Shown one piece after another: positions 1 through 8,067 of a stretch of 64,000 nucleotides of DNA (positions are counted from its first letter, which is position 1; each line of letters opens with the position of its first letter). Made by a program: the position numbers and the translations under genes. The stretch comes from Acidobacteriaceae bacterium (GTDB lineage: Bacteria > Acidobacteriota > Terriglobia > Terriglobales > Acidobacteriaceae). The stretch lies in contig JANXUR010000062.1 of NCBI GenBank assembly GCA_025356095.1, positions 1-64,000 of the forward strand. Direction: 5' to 3'. A model generated the notes under the pieces. That model was given only the letters and a program-made list of their open reading frames with translations, was not told the DNA's origin and ran no database searches.

Positions 1-138
1 TCGAGGCAGCGCTGGAGCGGGTGCGTCGAACACGCGTCGGCTGGGTTCGGCGTCGAGCAGCCCGTACCGATGGTAGCAACAGAAGGTCACAAAATGACCC
101 TGCCCCGTTTGCTGGAATCGCTTGAGATGGCTCGGCAT
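1..138 (-). CDS. REP-associated tyrosine transposase (RAYT), N-terminal part, runs off the window
   Basis: An open frame reads leftward from an ATG at 138 to the window edge (46 codons, no stop). It begins MPSHLKRF and contains GHFVTFCCYHR followed by LLD. This matches the N-terminal signature of single-copy Y1 transposases of the RAYT/IS200-like group, in which an xHFxTFxCYxR strand carries part of the active-site fold. The HUH pair and catalytic Tyr would lie beyond the edge. Members of this family are normally flanked by the REP palindromes they act on, and such a palindrome lies about 80 bp upstream (216-254). The family call rests on the short motif and that context; whether the gene is intact cannot be seen. 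Confidence 0.72.
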   Translation of the reverse strand, partial: MPSHLKRFQQTGQGHFVTFCCYHRYGLLDAEPSRRVFDAPAPALPR

Positions 139-189
139 GGGAAGACTATGCCATGAGCGGCCCGGCGAAGGCTGTGACGGATAGACATC

Positions 190-254
190 GTGGCCACGGT
201 TACCGTGGCTACACTGCCCCACTCAAGCCAAAAGATGGCTTGAATGGGCCACCC
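190..254. repeat. REP/BIME-like element, two adjacent palindromes (copy 1)
   Basis: Two imperfect palindromes lie side by side. The first, 190-212, pairs GTGGCCACGG with CCGTGGCTAC. The second, 216-254, pairs CCACTCAAGCCA with TGGCTTGAATGG across a 5-base loop. The second recurs in inverse orientation at 24394-24429 with two mismatches in 36 bases, so it belongs to a dispersed family. It sits directly upstream of the RAYT gene. The rest of the gap up to the LexA-type palindrome (255-409) shows no ORF or clear signal. Confidence 0.8.
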
Positions 255-409
255 GCCCCCCTACGCCGCAACCATCCGTCTTCAGCGGTACGGATTCCGC
301 CCGATGCACCTCGCTTAAATTCACTGCACTAACCCGTTAGGGAAACGAATTACTGGCCACAACCCGAACCCGGCACTCAGACCGCGGCAGCCACACCGCT
401 GCCCGGTTT

Positions 410-426
410 AGTACCAAATCGGTACT
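410..426. promoter_or_regulatory. Candidate LexA operator
   Basis: A perfect inverted repeat, AGTACC-N5-GGTACT, lies 57 bp before the lexA ATG and 29 bp upstream of the -35 element. lexA genes are normally autorepressed through a palindromic box just upstream, and this is the only strong palindrome in the lexA promoter region. It resembles the RGTAC half-site of cyanobacterial LexA boxes but with longer spacing. Assignment is by position and symmetry, not by a known consensus for this phylum. Confidence 0.5.
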
Positions 427-454
427 GGGTGTCGACATTTTTGCTGCTACCCCC

Positions 455-482
455 TTGACATTCGCCTTTCATTCGCTAAACT
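455..482 (+). promoter_or_regulatory. lexA promoter (TTGACA-N16-TAAACT)
   Basis: A perfect -35 TTGACA (455-460) and a TAAACT -10 (477-482) are separated by 16 bp. The -10 ends directly before the ATG at 483, so transcription should start near 488-490, on or next to the second in-frame ATG at 489. No Shine-Dalgarno precedes either ATG. This suggests a leaderless lexA mRNA starting at 489. Confidence 0.6.
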
Positions 483-1103
483 ATGGCTATGGCTATAACC
501 AAGCGGCAACATCAGGTGCATGACTTCATCGCTCGCTTCATCGGTGAGCACGGCTACTGCCCCTCCTACGAAGAAATCGGCAACGGTCTGGGCCTCAGTT
601 CGCTGGCCACCGTCCACAAGCATGTGACGAATCTGGAGAAAAAGGGCCTGCTGAAACGTCAGGAAAACCGCAGCCGCTCCATTGACGTGCTGCCCAACCG
701 CAGCAAGGGGAAGATGCCAGAACCGCGCGGCTTGGAATTGCCCCTGATTGGCCGCATCGCCGCTGGTCGCCCGGTGGAGGCACTGGAAAATCCTGAGACG
801 ATTTCGCTCTCTGACTTTACCCGCTCTAAGGATGTGTACGTGCTGGAAGTAAGCGGCGAATCCATGAAGGATGACCACATTCTGAACGGGGACTATGTGT
901 TGATTGAAAAAACCAAGACCGCCCGTGATGGCGAGATTGTGGTTGCACTGGTGGATGGTGCGGACGCCACCCTAAAACGCTGGTTCAGGCAAGGGGATAG
1001 CGTGCGTTTGCAGCCGGCGAATTCGGCCATGCAGCCCATGATCTTTCCTGCTGCCATGGTGGCGGTGCAGGGCCGGGTAATTGGGGTGTTGCGGAAGTAC
1101 TAG
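483..1103 (+). CDS. lexA: LexA repressor (S24 autoprotease)
   Basis: SOS-response repressor that cleaves itself when stimulated by RecA on single-stranded DNA. Of 206 residues, 1-70 form the winged-helix DNA-binding domain (TKRQHQVHDFI, then SSLATVHKHV as recognition helix). The cleavage site is Ala94-Gly95 in RIAAGRPVEA. The nucleophile is Ser127 in SGESMKD and the general base is Lys165 in ATLKRW. All catalytic elements are present and length is normal. The second Met (position 489) may be the true start, because the promoter -10 abuts the first ATG and no ribosome-binding site is visible. A hairpin terminator follows at 1162. Confidence 0.97.
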   Translation: MAMAITKRQHQVHDFIARFIGEHGYCPSYEEIGNGLGLSSLATVHKHVTNLEKKGLLKRQENRSRSIDVLPNRSKGKMPEPRGLELPLIGRIAAGRPVEALENPETISLSDFTRSKDVYVLEVSGESMKDDHILNGDYVLIEKTKTARDGEIVVALVDGADATLKRWFRQGDSVRLQPANSAMQPMIFPAAMVAVQGRVIGVLRKY

Positions 1104-1119
1104 CGACCTGCCTTCAAAC

Positions 1120-1161
1120 GTGTACGACAAGGCGTGTACGACAAGGCGTGTACAACAAGAA
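1120..1161. repeat. 14-bp tandem repeat, 3 copies
   Basis: GTGTACGACAAGGC occurs twice in tandem (1120-1133, 1134-1147), followed by a third, diverged unit (1148-1161), between the lexA stop and its terminator hairpin. Confidence 0.85.
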
Positions 1162-1190
1162 CGGCTGCCCGTGGGCAGCCGCTTTCTATT
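1162..1190 (+). terminator. Intrinsic terminator of lexA
   Basis: CGGCTGCCC (1162-1170) pairs perfectly with GGGCAGCCG (1173-1181) and is followed by CTTTCTATT. It lies between lexA and the oppositely oriented DUF6526-like gene. Confidence 0.7.
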
Positions 1191-1211
1191 CCTGAGTAGG
1201 AGTTCAGTACG

Positions 1212-1643
1212 TCAAACCCGCATGTCATCCCGACGCCAGTTGACAATCGCCTGCTTGATTGCCTTGGGGTCCATGCCGTCCAGCGCCTTCTGCACCAGTC
1301 CGGCCACATCGCCATCGGAGGCGAAGCGCAAGGCCACCAACTGCTTGACGGTGAGTTCGCTGATGCGCCCGCGCAGCGGGTCCGCCAAGATCGCCGACAA
1401 GCGAATCCGCTCTTCCAGGCGAATGACGCGGTCTTGCACCTTCATCGAGTAAATACGCATTCGGAACAATGCGAACAGCGCCGCCAAGGCCAGCACAACG
1501 TGCAGCCACGTGAGGAGGTTGGAGTGCTGAATGGCGAAAACCACCGTTGAAATGAACGTGGTGACAAATACCGGCATCAGAAAGAAGTGAAAAATTGGAT
1601 CGTAGCGCACGTGGTTGCTAAAGTTCTGGGGAGTCTCAGCCAT
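1212..1643 (-). CDS. DUF6526-like small membrane protein
   Basis: 143 residues beginning MAETPQNFSNHVRYDPIFHFF. Two hydrophobic segments at about 21-40 and 46-62 form a membrane hairpin. The rest is a charged cytoplasmic tail with a helical DRVIRLEERIRL stretch and a C-terminal region ending DGMDPKAIKQAIVNWRRDD. The N-terminal QNFxNHxRxDPxFHFF signature recalls the uncharacterised DUF6526 family; that assignment is from memory of the family pattern. It follows trxA in the same direction after 87 bp, so co-transcription is possible. No function can be assigned. Confidence 0.75.
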   Translation of the reverse strand: MAETPQNFSNHVRYDPIFHFFLMPVFVTTFISTVVFAIQHSNLLTWLHVVLALAALFALFRMRIYSMKVQDRVIRLEERIRLSAILADPLRGRISELTVKQLVALRFASDGDVAGLVQKALDGMDPKAIKQAIVNWRRDDMRV

Positions 1644-1730
1644 TCCGTCAAATCTTCCTAACCATCAGATTTTCACAGCCACCACAGCCGTGCACCTACT
1701 GAATGCGCGGGCTACCTCTGTTGCTTCGAC

Positions 1731-2063
1731 TTAGACGCCAGCCTTGGCGAGAGCCTTTTCAATCACATCTTTGCCCACATAACCCACAATTTGATCGGAC
1801 ACTTGGCCGCCCTTAAACACCAACAGAGTTGGGATGCCGCGCACGCCATAGCGCTGCGGGGTGGCGGGGTTGCTGTCCACATCCAACTTGCCAACAACCG
1901 CGCGGCCCTTATAGGCCAACGCAAGCTCCTCGACGATGGGGGCAATGGCGCGGCAGGGGCCGCACCAAGTGGCCCAAAAATCTACCAGCACTGGCTGGTC
2001 ACTCTTCAACACCTCTGCATCAAAGTTTGCGTCGGTCACTTCCAAAATTGCATCGCTTGCCAT
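1731..2063 (-). CDS. trxA: Thioredoxin
   Basis: Cytosolic dithiol-disulfide oxidoreductase, 110 residues, the usual length. The active site is W33-C34-G35-P36-C37 within FWATWCGPCRAIAP, and the cis-proline is Pro78 in RGIPTLLVF. There is no signal peptide. The start is supported by AGGAG seven bases before the ATG. The DUF6526-like gene lies downstream on the same strand. Confidence 0.97.
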   Translation of the reverse strand: MASDAILEVTDANFDAEVLKSDQPVLVDFWATWCGPCRAIAPIVEELALAYKGRAVVGKLDVDSNPATPQRYGVRGIPTLLVFKGGQVSDQIVGYVGKDVIEKALAKAGV

Positions 2064-2271
2064 GTTGTTTCTCCTGAAGAGGCGTCGGTCGCGATTTGCA
2101 TCGCGCGTCGCACTCGTCTCCTATGCTGAGGTACAAGAAGCCTTTGTTGAGCGGGCACGAAAACTCTAGATGTTCATGGTACCACTCGTTTAGATGCGCA
2201 GGGTGTGGCAAGGTCGCAAACCCGGTTCAAGCTCTTTGCTATCAATCTGCTAGCCACAGCGCAAGGCCCCC

Positions 2272-2324
2272 GGCAAAGTTCTGGCAGAGTTCTGGCAGAG
2301 TCTCGGCAAAGTCTCGGCAAAAAG
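2272..2324. repeat. 11-bp tandem repeat, about 4.5 copies
   Basis: Units of the form GGCARAGTYTC/T repeat exactly every 11 bp from 2272 (2272, 2283, 2294, 2305, then a partial unit) and run into the terminator of the BNR gene. The rest of the 312-bp gap 2064-2375 holds only the trxA upstream region. Confidence 0.85.
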
Positions 2325-2351
2325 AAAAGGCGCGGCCACAAGGCCGCGCCT
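2319..2351 (-). terminator. Intrinsic terminator of BNR gene 1
   Basis: Read on the minus strand, a 10-bp perfect stem (2342-2351 with 2328-2337, loop of 4) is followed by a T-rich run complementary to the A tract at 2319-2328. It lies 25 bases after the stop codon of the BNR gene. Confidence 0.85.
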
Positions 2352-2375
2352 CTGGTGCATTGTGAACTGCCACGC

Positions 2376-5300
2376 CTACTTGTTCTTGGCCTTCCAGTCG
2401 TCCTCAGCCATGAGCTTGATCGGGTCCAGCTTCGATTTGGCCAAAGTTGGAGATAACGCCGCGGCTTCCGTTCCCTTGGCTTGGAGCTTGGCGGCTGCGT
2501 CGTCGAGCTGTTTGCTCAGTGTACCCATGTAGTCTAGCTGCGACTGCGTGGGCCGTCCGGGATAGCCGTTTACTGAGCCATAAAGTTCGCCCAGTTTTTC
2601 GCGGAGTTTGCGTTCGCCCGTAATGGCACCGCCTTCCTTGATTGCCAGAATCGAGCCGCGCAGTTCGTTCATGTCATCGGCGAGCTTGGTAAGGCTGGCT
2701 TTCAGGGCCTTATCGGCCTTGGTCGTACCAGTCACCTTTTCTGCGCGCGCCTTGGCTTGATCGCGCAGGTCGTTGCCCGCGTCCACAAGATAGGTTAGCT
2801 TGGCCAACATGTTGTAGAGCTTGAACGCCGTGTCATTGGAAAAGGCACGATCGTCCACTGAATCGGTGGAGCGCGGGTCGGCAACCAATTTGATTTCGCC
2901 GTTGTAGGTATTCTTGCCCTTTGTCATCTTGACCGTATAGGTGCCCTCGGGGACTTGCGGCCCCTGGAAGGCGTACTGGCTTTGAATCAAGCTGGCGGCG
3001 GGAGGCACCTTGGGTGCTTTCAGCCGCTGGGCCCAGTAGATGCGATTCAGTCCGCGACGTTTGTCGCCTGTGATGGTCGTGAGCAGGGTGCCTTTGCTGT
3101 CAAAGATCTCGAACTTCAAGTCGCCAAAGACGTGGCGCTTCTTCTGGTAGTAAACAATGGGCGAATCCGTGGACAAGGTGCGGCCAACAAACTCGGCGTC
3201 GCCATCCATACGCTGTTCGCCTGAAGGCAAGGGCAGCAGCGCGGGCCGAGCCGGAAGAATCGCTGCTTCTGAAGCAAGTATCTCTGGGGTAAGAGCACGC
3301 AGCGGGGTCAGGTCGTCAAGAATGAAGATACCGCGGCCATGCGTTGCGATAAGCAAATCCTGTTCGCGGGGATGAATCACGATATCGCGCACTGCAACGT
3401 TCACCGGGAACGACCCCTTCATCTGTGCCCAGTGTGTGCCACCATCGAGGCTTAGATAGAGTCCGAACTCGGTTCCCGCAAACAGCAGGTTGGGGTTGAC
3501 CGTATCTTGACGAACGGTGTGGGCATAGCCGGTGACGTCTGCGGTGGCCAGCGCCTTCCAGGTTTTGCCGTAGTCGGACGTTTTGTAGATGTAAGTTTTC
3601 TTGTCGCCCTTCGCGTGGCCGTCGAAGGTGGCGAACGCCGTGCCGGTATCAAAGGCTCCTGCGTTTACCGTGGAAACCCAAGTACCCGCCGGTACGCCGG
3701 TTGCATTGGTGGAAACATCCGTCCAGCTCTTACCGCCATCACGCGTTACCTGCAGTCGGCCGTCGTCGGTGCCGACCCAAATTACGTTGGCATCTTTGGG
3801 GCTTTCAGAGATGGAAATAATGGTCTCGAATTTTTCAGCGTCGGAGTTGTCGGTCGTCAAGCCGCCGGATTTTTCCTGATGCTGGCGTTCGGGGTCGTTG
3901 GTCGTCAGGTCGCCTGAAATACGCTCCCACGATTCGCCCCCATTGGTTGAACGGAAGAGAATTTGTGCGCCGATATACAGTGCGCCCGACTTCGGTCCAA
4001 TGTGCATCGCGGCATTCCAGTTGAAGCGGAAGTCCGGCTCGCCCGGACGTGGCAGAGGCTGTACATCCTTAAACTCGCCATTGGATTTGCGATGCCGCAG
4101 AATGTGGCCGCCCTGATATTCGACGTACACAACGTCCTGATCCTTGGCATCTACCAGCGCCCAGAAGCCGTCACCAAACCCAATGTTGTTCCAGTGGCGA
4201 TTGGCGATGCCACCATCGTGGCGCGACGGACCGAACCAAGTACCGTTGTCTTGCAGTCCGCCATAAACGTTGTAGGGGAACTGCATGTCGTAACTCACGT
4301 GGTAGAACTGCGAGAGTGGCAGCGCCTGCAAAAAGCGCCACTTGGCTCCGCGGTCCATGGATTGATACAAGCCGCCGTCGCTTACGGTGAGCAACTGCTC
4401 GGTGTTGCTCGGGTTAATCCACACGGCATGGAAGTCACCATGCACTCCTTGCGAATCATCATCGCCAATACCGCTGGTGCTGAACGTCTTGCCACCGTCA
4501 TCACTCACCGTATTGTTGAAACCCGGCTTGTACACGCGATCAGGGTTGCTGGGATCCACCACCAGCCGCGCAAAGTAAAACGGCCGTCCAGAAATATTAG
4601 AGGAGCTATTCGTCTCGGCCCAGGTTGCGCCCGAGTCATCCGAACGGAATAAGGCTGTGTGGTTGAGCGCTTCTACCACGGCATAAACACGCGATGGCTG
4701 CGACGGAGCAATCCCGATGCCGATGCGGCCGAGGTCCCCTTTGGGCATCCCTTCGCGAAGTTCTTTCCAGGTTTTGCCGCCGTCGGTGGTCTTGAAGAGT
4801 CCGCTGCCCGGCCCACCCGAAGTGAAAGTATGCGGCTCGCGCTTAACCTGCCACATTGCGGCGTAAAGCACGTCGGGGTTCTTGGGATCCATCTTGAGAT
4901 CGGCGCAACCAGTCTTGTCGTCGCGATAGAAGACTTTGGCCCACGTCTTGCCGCCATCGGTCGTCTTGAATACGCCGCGCTCATCGTTGCTGTCCCACAA
5001 ATGACCCAGGGCGCAGGTATAAACGGTATTGCCGTCTTTGGGATGAATCGCAATAGCGCTGATGTGTTCGCTGTCTTTCAGGCCGACCTGCGTCCAGTTT
5101 TCGCCATTGTCATGCGTAACGTAAACGCCTGTGCCAATGGAGACGCTGTTGCGCGTCCACGATTCGCCGGTGCCTACCCAAACCGTTTTGCTGTCGGAAG
5201 GGTCCACCACGACAGAGCCGATGGATTGCGTGTACTTGTCGAAGACGGGCTTAAATGTAGTGCCGCCATCGAGCGAGCGCCACACGCCACCGCCCGCAGA

Positions 5301-5507
5301 ACCAATCCAGATGGTCAGACGCTTGCCATCCACAGCAGTCATATCGGCGATACGGCCACCCAAGACTGCGGGGCCAATGGCGCGCGGGGCAAAACCGCTG
5401 ATCGCGTCGGAATCGAAATCCTGCGCGGTTAGACGCATGGCGCCGGTGCCGCACAGAGTTGCTAGTACTACCGCTGCCGCCAACCACGCACGCAGACGCA
5501 TCTTCAT
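2376..5507 (-). CDS. Secreted BNR/sortilin (VPS10)-like beta-propeller protein 1
   Basis: 1043 residues. A Sec signal peptide (MKMRLRAWLAAAVVLATLCG...) is followed by a large beta-propeller region. It has about eleven Asp-box (BNR) motifs of the S/T-x-D-G-G-x-T-W type, for example SLDGGTTF, TTDGGKTW (twice), TRDGGKSW and SLDGGTHW. The blade region ends near the ATHGRGIFILDD motif at about 700. A beta-rich module and a helical, Lys-rich C-terminus follow. Related proteins are often annotated as sortilins or glycosyl hydrolases, but no catalytic residues can be named. The start at 5507 was chosen because GAGGGA precedes it by six bases and the signal peptide begins there. A paralogue of the same design lies at 25006-28170. 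Confidence 0.88.
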   Translation of the reverse strand: MKMRLRAWLAAAVVLATLCGTGAMRLTAQDFDSDAISGFAPRAIGPAVLGGRIADMTAVDGKRLTIWIGSAGGGVWRSLDGGTTFKPVFDKYTQSIGSVVVDPSDSKTVWVGTGESWTRNSVSIGTGVYVTHDNGENWTQVGLKDSEHISAIAIHPKDGNTVYTCALGHLWDSNDERGVFKTTDGGKTWAKVFYRDDKTGCADLKMDPKNPDVLYAAMWQVKREPHTFTSGGPGSGLFKTTDGGKTWKELREGMPKGDLGRIGIGIAPSQPSRVYAVVEALNHTALFRSDDSGATWAETNSSSNISGRPFYFARLVVDPSNPDRVYKPGFNNTVSDDGGKTFSTSGIGDDDSQGVHGDFHAVWINPSNTEQLLTVSDGGLYQSMDRGAKWRFLQALPLSQFYHVSYDMQFPYNVYGGLQDNGTWFGPSRHDGGIANRHWNNIGFGDGFWALVDAKDQDVVYVEYQGGHILRHRKSNGEFKDVQPLPRPGEPDFRFNWNAAMHIGPKSGALYIGAQILFRSTNGGESWERISGDLTTNDPERQHQEKSGGLTTDNSDAEKFETIISISESPKDANVIWVGTDDGRLQVTRDGGKSWTDVSTNATGVPAGTWVSTVNAGAFDTGTAFATFDGHAKGDKKTYIYKTSDYGKTWKALATADVTGYAHTVRQDTVNPNLLFAGTEFGLYLSLDGGTHWAQMKGSFPVNVAVRDIVIHPREQDLLIATHGRGIFILDDLTPLRALTPEILASEAAILPARPALLPLPSGEQRMDGDAEFVGRTLSTDSPIVYYQKKRHVFGDLKFEIFDSKGTLLTTITGDKRRGLNRIYWAQRLKAPKVPPAASLIQSQYAFQGPQVPEGTYTVKMTKGKNTYNGEIKLVADPRSTDSVDDRAFSNDTAFKLYNMLAKLTYLVDAGNDLRDQAKARAEKVTGTTKADKALKASLTKLADDMNELRGSILAIKEGGAITGERKLREKLGELYGSVNGYPGRPTQSQLDYMGTLSKQLDDAAAKLQAKGTEAAALSPTLAKSKLDPIKLMAEDDWKAKNK

Positions 5508-5517
5508 AATGGATCCC

Positions 5518-5541
5518 TCGATTGAACACTCGATTGAACAG
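5518..5541. repeat. 12-bp tandem repeat, 2 copies, before the BNR gene start
   Basis: TCGATTGAACAC/G repeats at 5518-5529 and 5530-5541, immediately upstream of the BNR ribosome-binding site. Read on the minus strand, the proximal unit runs into the GAGGGA Shine-Dalgarno. Confidence 0.8.
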
Positions 5542-5629
5542 ATAATTAGGAAAAATAAAACTGTGGGAAGCTTGCCCGTGCTAAGGCCGAGCGGGGCCAG
5601 ATTGCGCTGACCCCGCATCGAGACAGCCA

Positions 5630-6415
5630 TTACTTCTTCGGCATTTCTTTGGGTGCGTCTTTCGGCGTTTCCACCTTAGGTGCCATCGCTGGCATCTTGA
5701 ACGACGCGTCATCCAGTGGCGCGTTAATCTCAAACTTGTCAATGGTGATCTTCTGGTGCTGGTCGGAGCCCTTCAGGCCGCTATCCATCGAATGCGCAAG
5801 AATCAAGCCATCCACTTCCTTGTAATCGCCCATCGCCGTTTCGAATTCCTGGTCGGTGCCGCGGACGTTGCGCTTGCCTTCTTCCTTGATCTCCAGAAAA
5901 TTGTCGGCATCAATGTATTGCGTCATCACGTCGCCGTTCTTCAGCGTCACTTTCAGTTTGTAGGCGTCGGTGCCTTCGACCTTTTCTTTGCCCAGCAGTT
6001 CGACTTTGTGGCCCTTGTCTTTATAGTCCACCAGCGGCCCATCCATGTCGGCTTGTTCTTCGATTTCCTTCTTGTCGTCGGCGGTCATGGGCTCGGCATC
6101 TTTTTTGCCGCCAAAGGGCATCAGCGCCCAGCCGTTGGCCCCGTCAAAAGCCTGAATCCCCGTCATGCCTTGAATCGTAAACTCCATGCGTGCCATCATG
6201 GGGCGCTTGAGCGCCAAGCTGAATGGTGCTTCCATGGGGCCCATGCTCATCTTTCCGGTGGCTTTAATGCTCTTGACGGCTTTGATCTTGGCCACGCCGC
6301 CGCGCGCTTCCAGATGCTTGGCAATCACGTCATCCGCGCTCAACTCGGTCTGTGCGGTGAGGGCGGGAACGAACAAGGCGAGGGCGAAAAGTGCTAGAAC
6401 GATCTTGCGAATCAT
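5630..6415 (-). CDS. LolA-like periplasmic/outer-membrane lipoprotein-sorting-type protein
   Basis: 261 residues with a Sec signal peptide (MIRKIVLALFALALFVPALTAQ). The start at 6415 is supported by AGGAG eight bases upstream. The mature N-terminus reads SADDVIAKHLEARGGVAKIKAVKSIKATG, typical of proteins that share the half-barrel fold of LolA/LolB and the outer-membrane lipoprotein-sorting family. Beta strands follow (YKLKVTLKNGDVMTQYIDADNFLEIKEE) and the tail is Pro/Lys-rich. The gene lies just upstream of BNR gene 1 on the same strand, so the two may be co-transcribed. Its client molecule is unknown. Confidence 0.75.
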   Translation of the reverse strand: MIRKIVLALFALALFVPALTAQTELSADDVIAKHLEARGGVAKIKAVKSIKATGKMSMGPMEAPFSLALKRPMMARMEFTIQGMTGIQAFDGANGWALMPFGGKKDAEPMTADDKKEIEEQADMDGPLVDYKDKGHKVELLGKEKVEGTDAYKLKVTLKNGDVMTQYIDADNFLEIKEEGKRNVRGTDQEFETAMGDYKEVDGLILAHSMDSGLKGSDQHQKITIDKFEINAPLDDASFKMPAMAPKVETPKDAPKEMPKK

Positions 6416-6520
6416 GCGATTTCTCCTGAAAAAATGTGTAGTCACCACGTATTGTCACTTTAATAAGATATGCAGCATCAGACGAAAGCCATGTTTCGGG
6501 TGGCCTCGGGAGGAGCCAAT

Positions 6521-6610
6521 CTTGCCAGTCTTGCCAGTCTTGCCAGTCTTGCCAGTCTTGCCAGTCTTGCCTGCCTTGGCTACCTTGGCTGCCTCGCCAG
6601 ATTTGCCTAA
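6521..6610. repeat. 9-bp tandem repeat, 5 perfect plus about 4 degenerate copies
   Basis: CTTGCCAGT occurs five times without error (6521-6565). The 9-bp phase continues in diverged units such as CTTGCCTGC, CTTGGCTAC, CTTGGCTGC and CTCGCCAGA. It lies in the 500-bp divergent gap 6416-6915 between the LolA-like gene and fpr, which also holds the fpr promoter. Confidence 0.9.
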
Positions 6611-6765
6611 TTTTGCCTGAAACGAGCAGAAGTATCCCGCTTGAGACCATAGCGCCGGGCCGCGGTGAAGTCAAACCACTGACCCATGCCTTTTGTATAT
6701 ACGTACTACCGGGCAAAAGGTTTCACAGCGTTGGCTGCATTCAACGAATTTGAGTCGCGAGCAAA

Positions 6766-6794
6766 TTGCGTGTGCTCTGCGTCACTGGTATAAA
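6766..6794 (+). promoter_or_regulatory. Candidate fpr promoter (TTGCGT-N17-TATAAA)
   Basis: TTGCGT (6766-6771) and TATAAA (6789-6794) are spaced by 17 bp, about 120 bp upstream of fpr. A second TATAAAC heptamer follows 18 bp later. Between there and the start, GCTAGA-type heptamers recur four times (about 6830-6871). Confidence 0.45.
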
Positions 6795-6915
6795 CGGTGG
6801 GCCTGTATAAACTGATTCGTTTGCTAGATCACTGCTAGATTACTCCGAGATAGCAGCTAGATAACGCTAGACCACGGGCGATCCGGGGACCCGGCGCCAG
6901 CGAGGACTCATACCG

Positions 6916-7701
6916 ATGCAAAGCGAAGACAAATTCTACCGTGCTACCATCACCGACCGTTCTGAATTCGCCGAAGACCTTTGGCGCATCCGCGTCAATC
7001 CCAATGGCGAATTTACCCACGTGCCCGGCCAATACGCCACGCTGGCCGTCGAGGTGGACGGCAAACCGCTGCAGCGCGCCTATTCCATCGTCTCTTCTCC
7101 GTATGAGAGCGAAATCGAGTTTTTCTTCGAGCTGGTGCCGCAAGGCGCCCTGACCCCTCGGCTTTACGAGTTGAAGACTGGCGACCCGGTCTGGATGCGC
7201 AAGGGTGCGAAGGGTCGCTTTACCCTCGACCTTAAGTCTGGCCACAAAAAGCACCTCCTCGTCGGTACCGTTACCGGCCTCGCTCCCTACGTCAGCTATG
7301 TGCGGACCATGTATAAGGACTTCAAGGAAGGCGGTGAACACTTTCCCGCCGGGCACCACCTCTACATCCTCGATGGCGCCAGCCGCAGCCACGAGTTTGG
7401 CTACCACGAGGAGTTGGAGAAGATTGCCGCCGAAGTGCCGTGGCTGACCACGGTATTCACCGTGAGCCGCCCCTGGCTGGAGCCGGAGTGGAAGGGCGAA
7501 ACCGGTCGCGTGGATGAACTGATCCGCAAGTACACGGATTTGTGGGAGATGACCGGTGCGGACACCACCGGCTACCTCTGCGGCCATCCCGACATGATCG
7601 AAAACGGCAAGGGCATCCTGAAGCGCAAGGGCTTCCCCAAAGAATCCATGTTCGAAGAGGTGTACTGGATTCCGGCCAAGGGGGATGGCGCGGAGGAATG
7701 A
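6916..7701 (+). CDS. fpr: Ferredoxin/flavodoxin--NADP+ reductase
   Basis: FAD enzyme passing electrons between NADPH and ferredoxin or flavodoxin; 261 residues, cytosolic. The FAD-binding motif RAYS lies at 54-57 (QRAYSIVSSP). The NADP-binding loop is GTVTGLAPYVS at 117-127. A CGHPDMIEN motif near 226-234 and an aromatic C-terminal region (EEVYWIPAK) complete the subclass pattern, close to E. coli Fpr. GAGGA precedes the ATG. The last 90 bases of the gene are duplicated downstream at 8068-8142, beyond an antitoxin-like gene. Confidence 0.93.
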   Translation: MQSEDKFYRATITDRSEFAEDLWRIRVNPNGEFTHVPGQYATLAVEVDGKPLQRAYSIVSSPYESEIEFFFELVPQGALTPRLYELKTGDPVWMRKGAKGRFTLDLKSGHKKHLLVGTVTGLAPYVSYVRTMYKDFKEGGEHFPAGHHLYILDGASRSHEFGYHEELEKIAAEVPWLTTVFTVSRPWLEPEWKGETGRVDELIRKYTDLWEMTGADTTGYLCGHPDMIENGKGILKRKGFPKESMFEEVYWIPAKGDGAEE

Positions 7702-7711
7702 GGCGACAATG

Positions 7712-7727
7712 GTAACATATACGTTAC
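7712..7727. promoter_or_regulatory. Palindrome GTAAC-N6-GTTAC, candidate autoregulatory operator
   Basis: A perfect 5-bp inverted repeat with a 6-bp spacer lies 10 bp after the fpr stop and 16 bp before the likely start of the HTH antitoxin-like gene. Antitoxins of this type commonly repress their own promoter; use of this site is inferred from position. Confidence 0.45.
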
Positions 7728-7743
7728 TATAAGGATGGCTGAC

Positions 7744-8064
7744 ATGCCCCTGACCCGCGACTTCAAAGAGACCATCCGCGCCCGCGCTCTCGGCGATGCC
7801 AAGTTCCGCAAGGAGTTGCTTCGCGAAGGCGTCGAATGCATGATTGCTGGCGACACCGCGACGGCGAAGGCCATCCTGCGCGACTACATCAACGCGACCG
7901 TCGGGTTCACCGACGTGGCACAGGCAACAAGCATCCCGCCGAAGAGCCTGATGCGTATGCTGGGCCCAGCGGGCAACCCCCGCGCCGGCAACCTGTTTGA
8001 CATCCTCAGCTACCTGCAACAACGTGAAGGCGTGCGCCTTCGAGTAACCGCAAGACTCGCCTGA
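7744..8064 (+). CDS. HTH antitoxin-like DNA-binding protein
   Basis: 106 residues from the ATG at 7744, preceded by AAGG at a workable distance; an ATG at 7735 gives 109. The sequence LTRDFKETIRARAL...LREGVECMIAGDTATAKAILRDYINATVGF and the helix-turn-helix PPKSLMRMLGPAGNPRAGNLF match the putative addiction-module antidote family usually paired with a RelE/HigB-like toxin. No toxin ORF lies next to it: upstream is fpr, downstream is a duplicated fpr fragment. It may be an orphan antitoxin or repressor. The gene sits exactly between two 75-bp direct repeats, which marks it as an acquired segment. Confidence 0.8.
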   Translation: MPLTRDFKETIRARALGDAKFRKELLREGVECMIAGDTATAKAILRDYINATVGFTDVAQATSIPPKSLMRMLGPAGNPRAGNLFDILSYLQQREGVRLRVTARLA

Positions 8065-8067
8065 CTC

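Noticed and set aside
3963-4652. 229-codon plus-strand ORF opposite BNR gene 1
   Set aside because: An antisense shadow of a well-supported gene, as are the many similar frames opposite the RND, GMC, TonB and isomerase-like genes.
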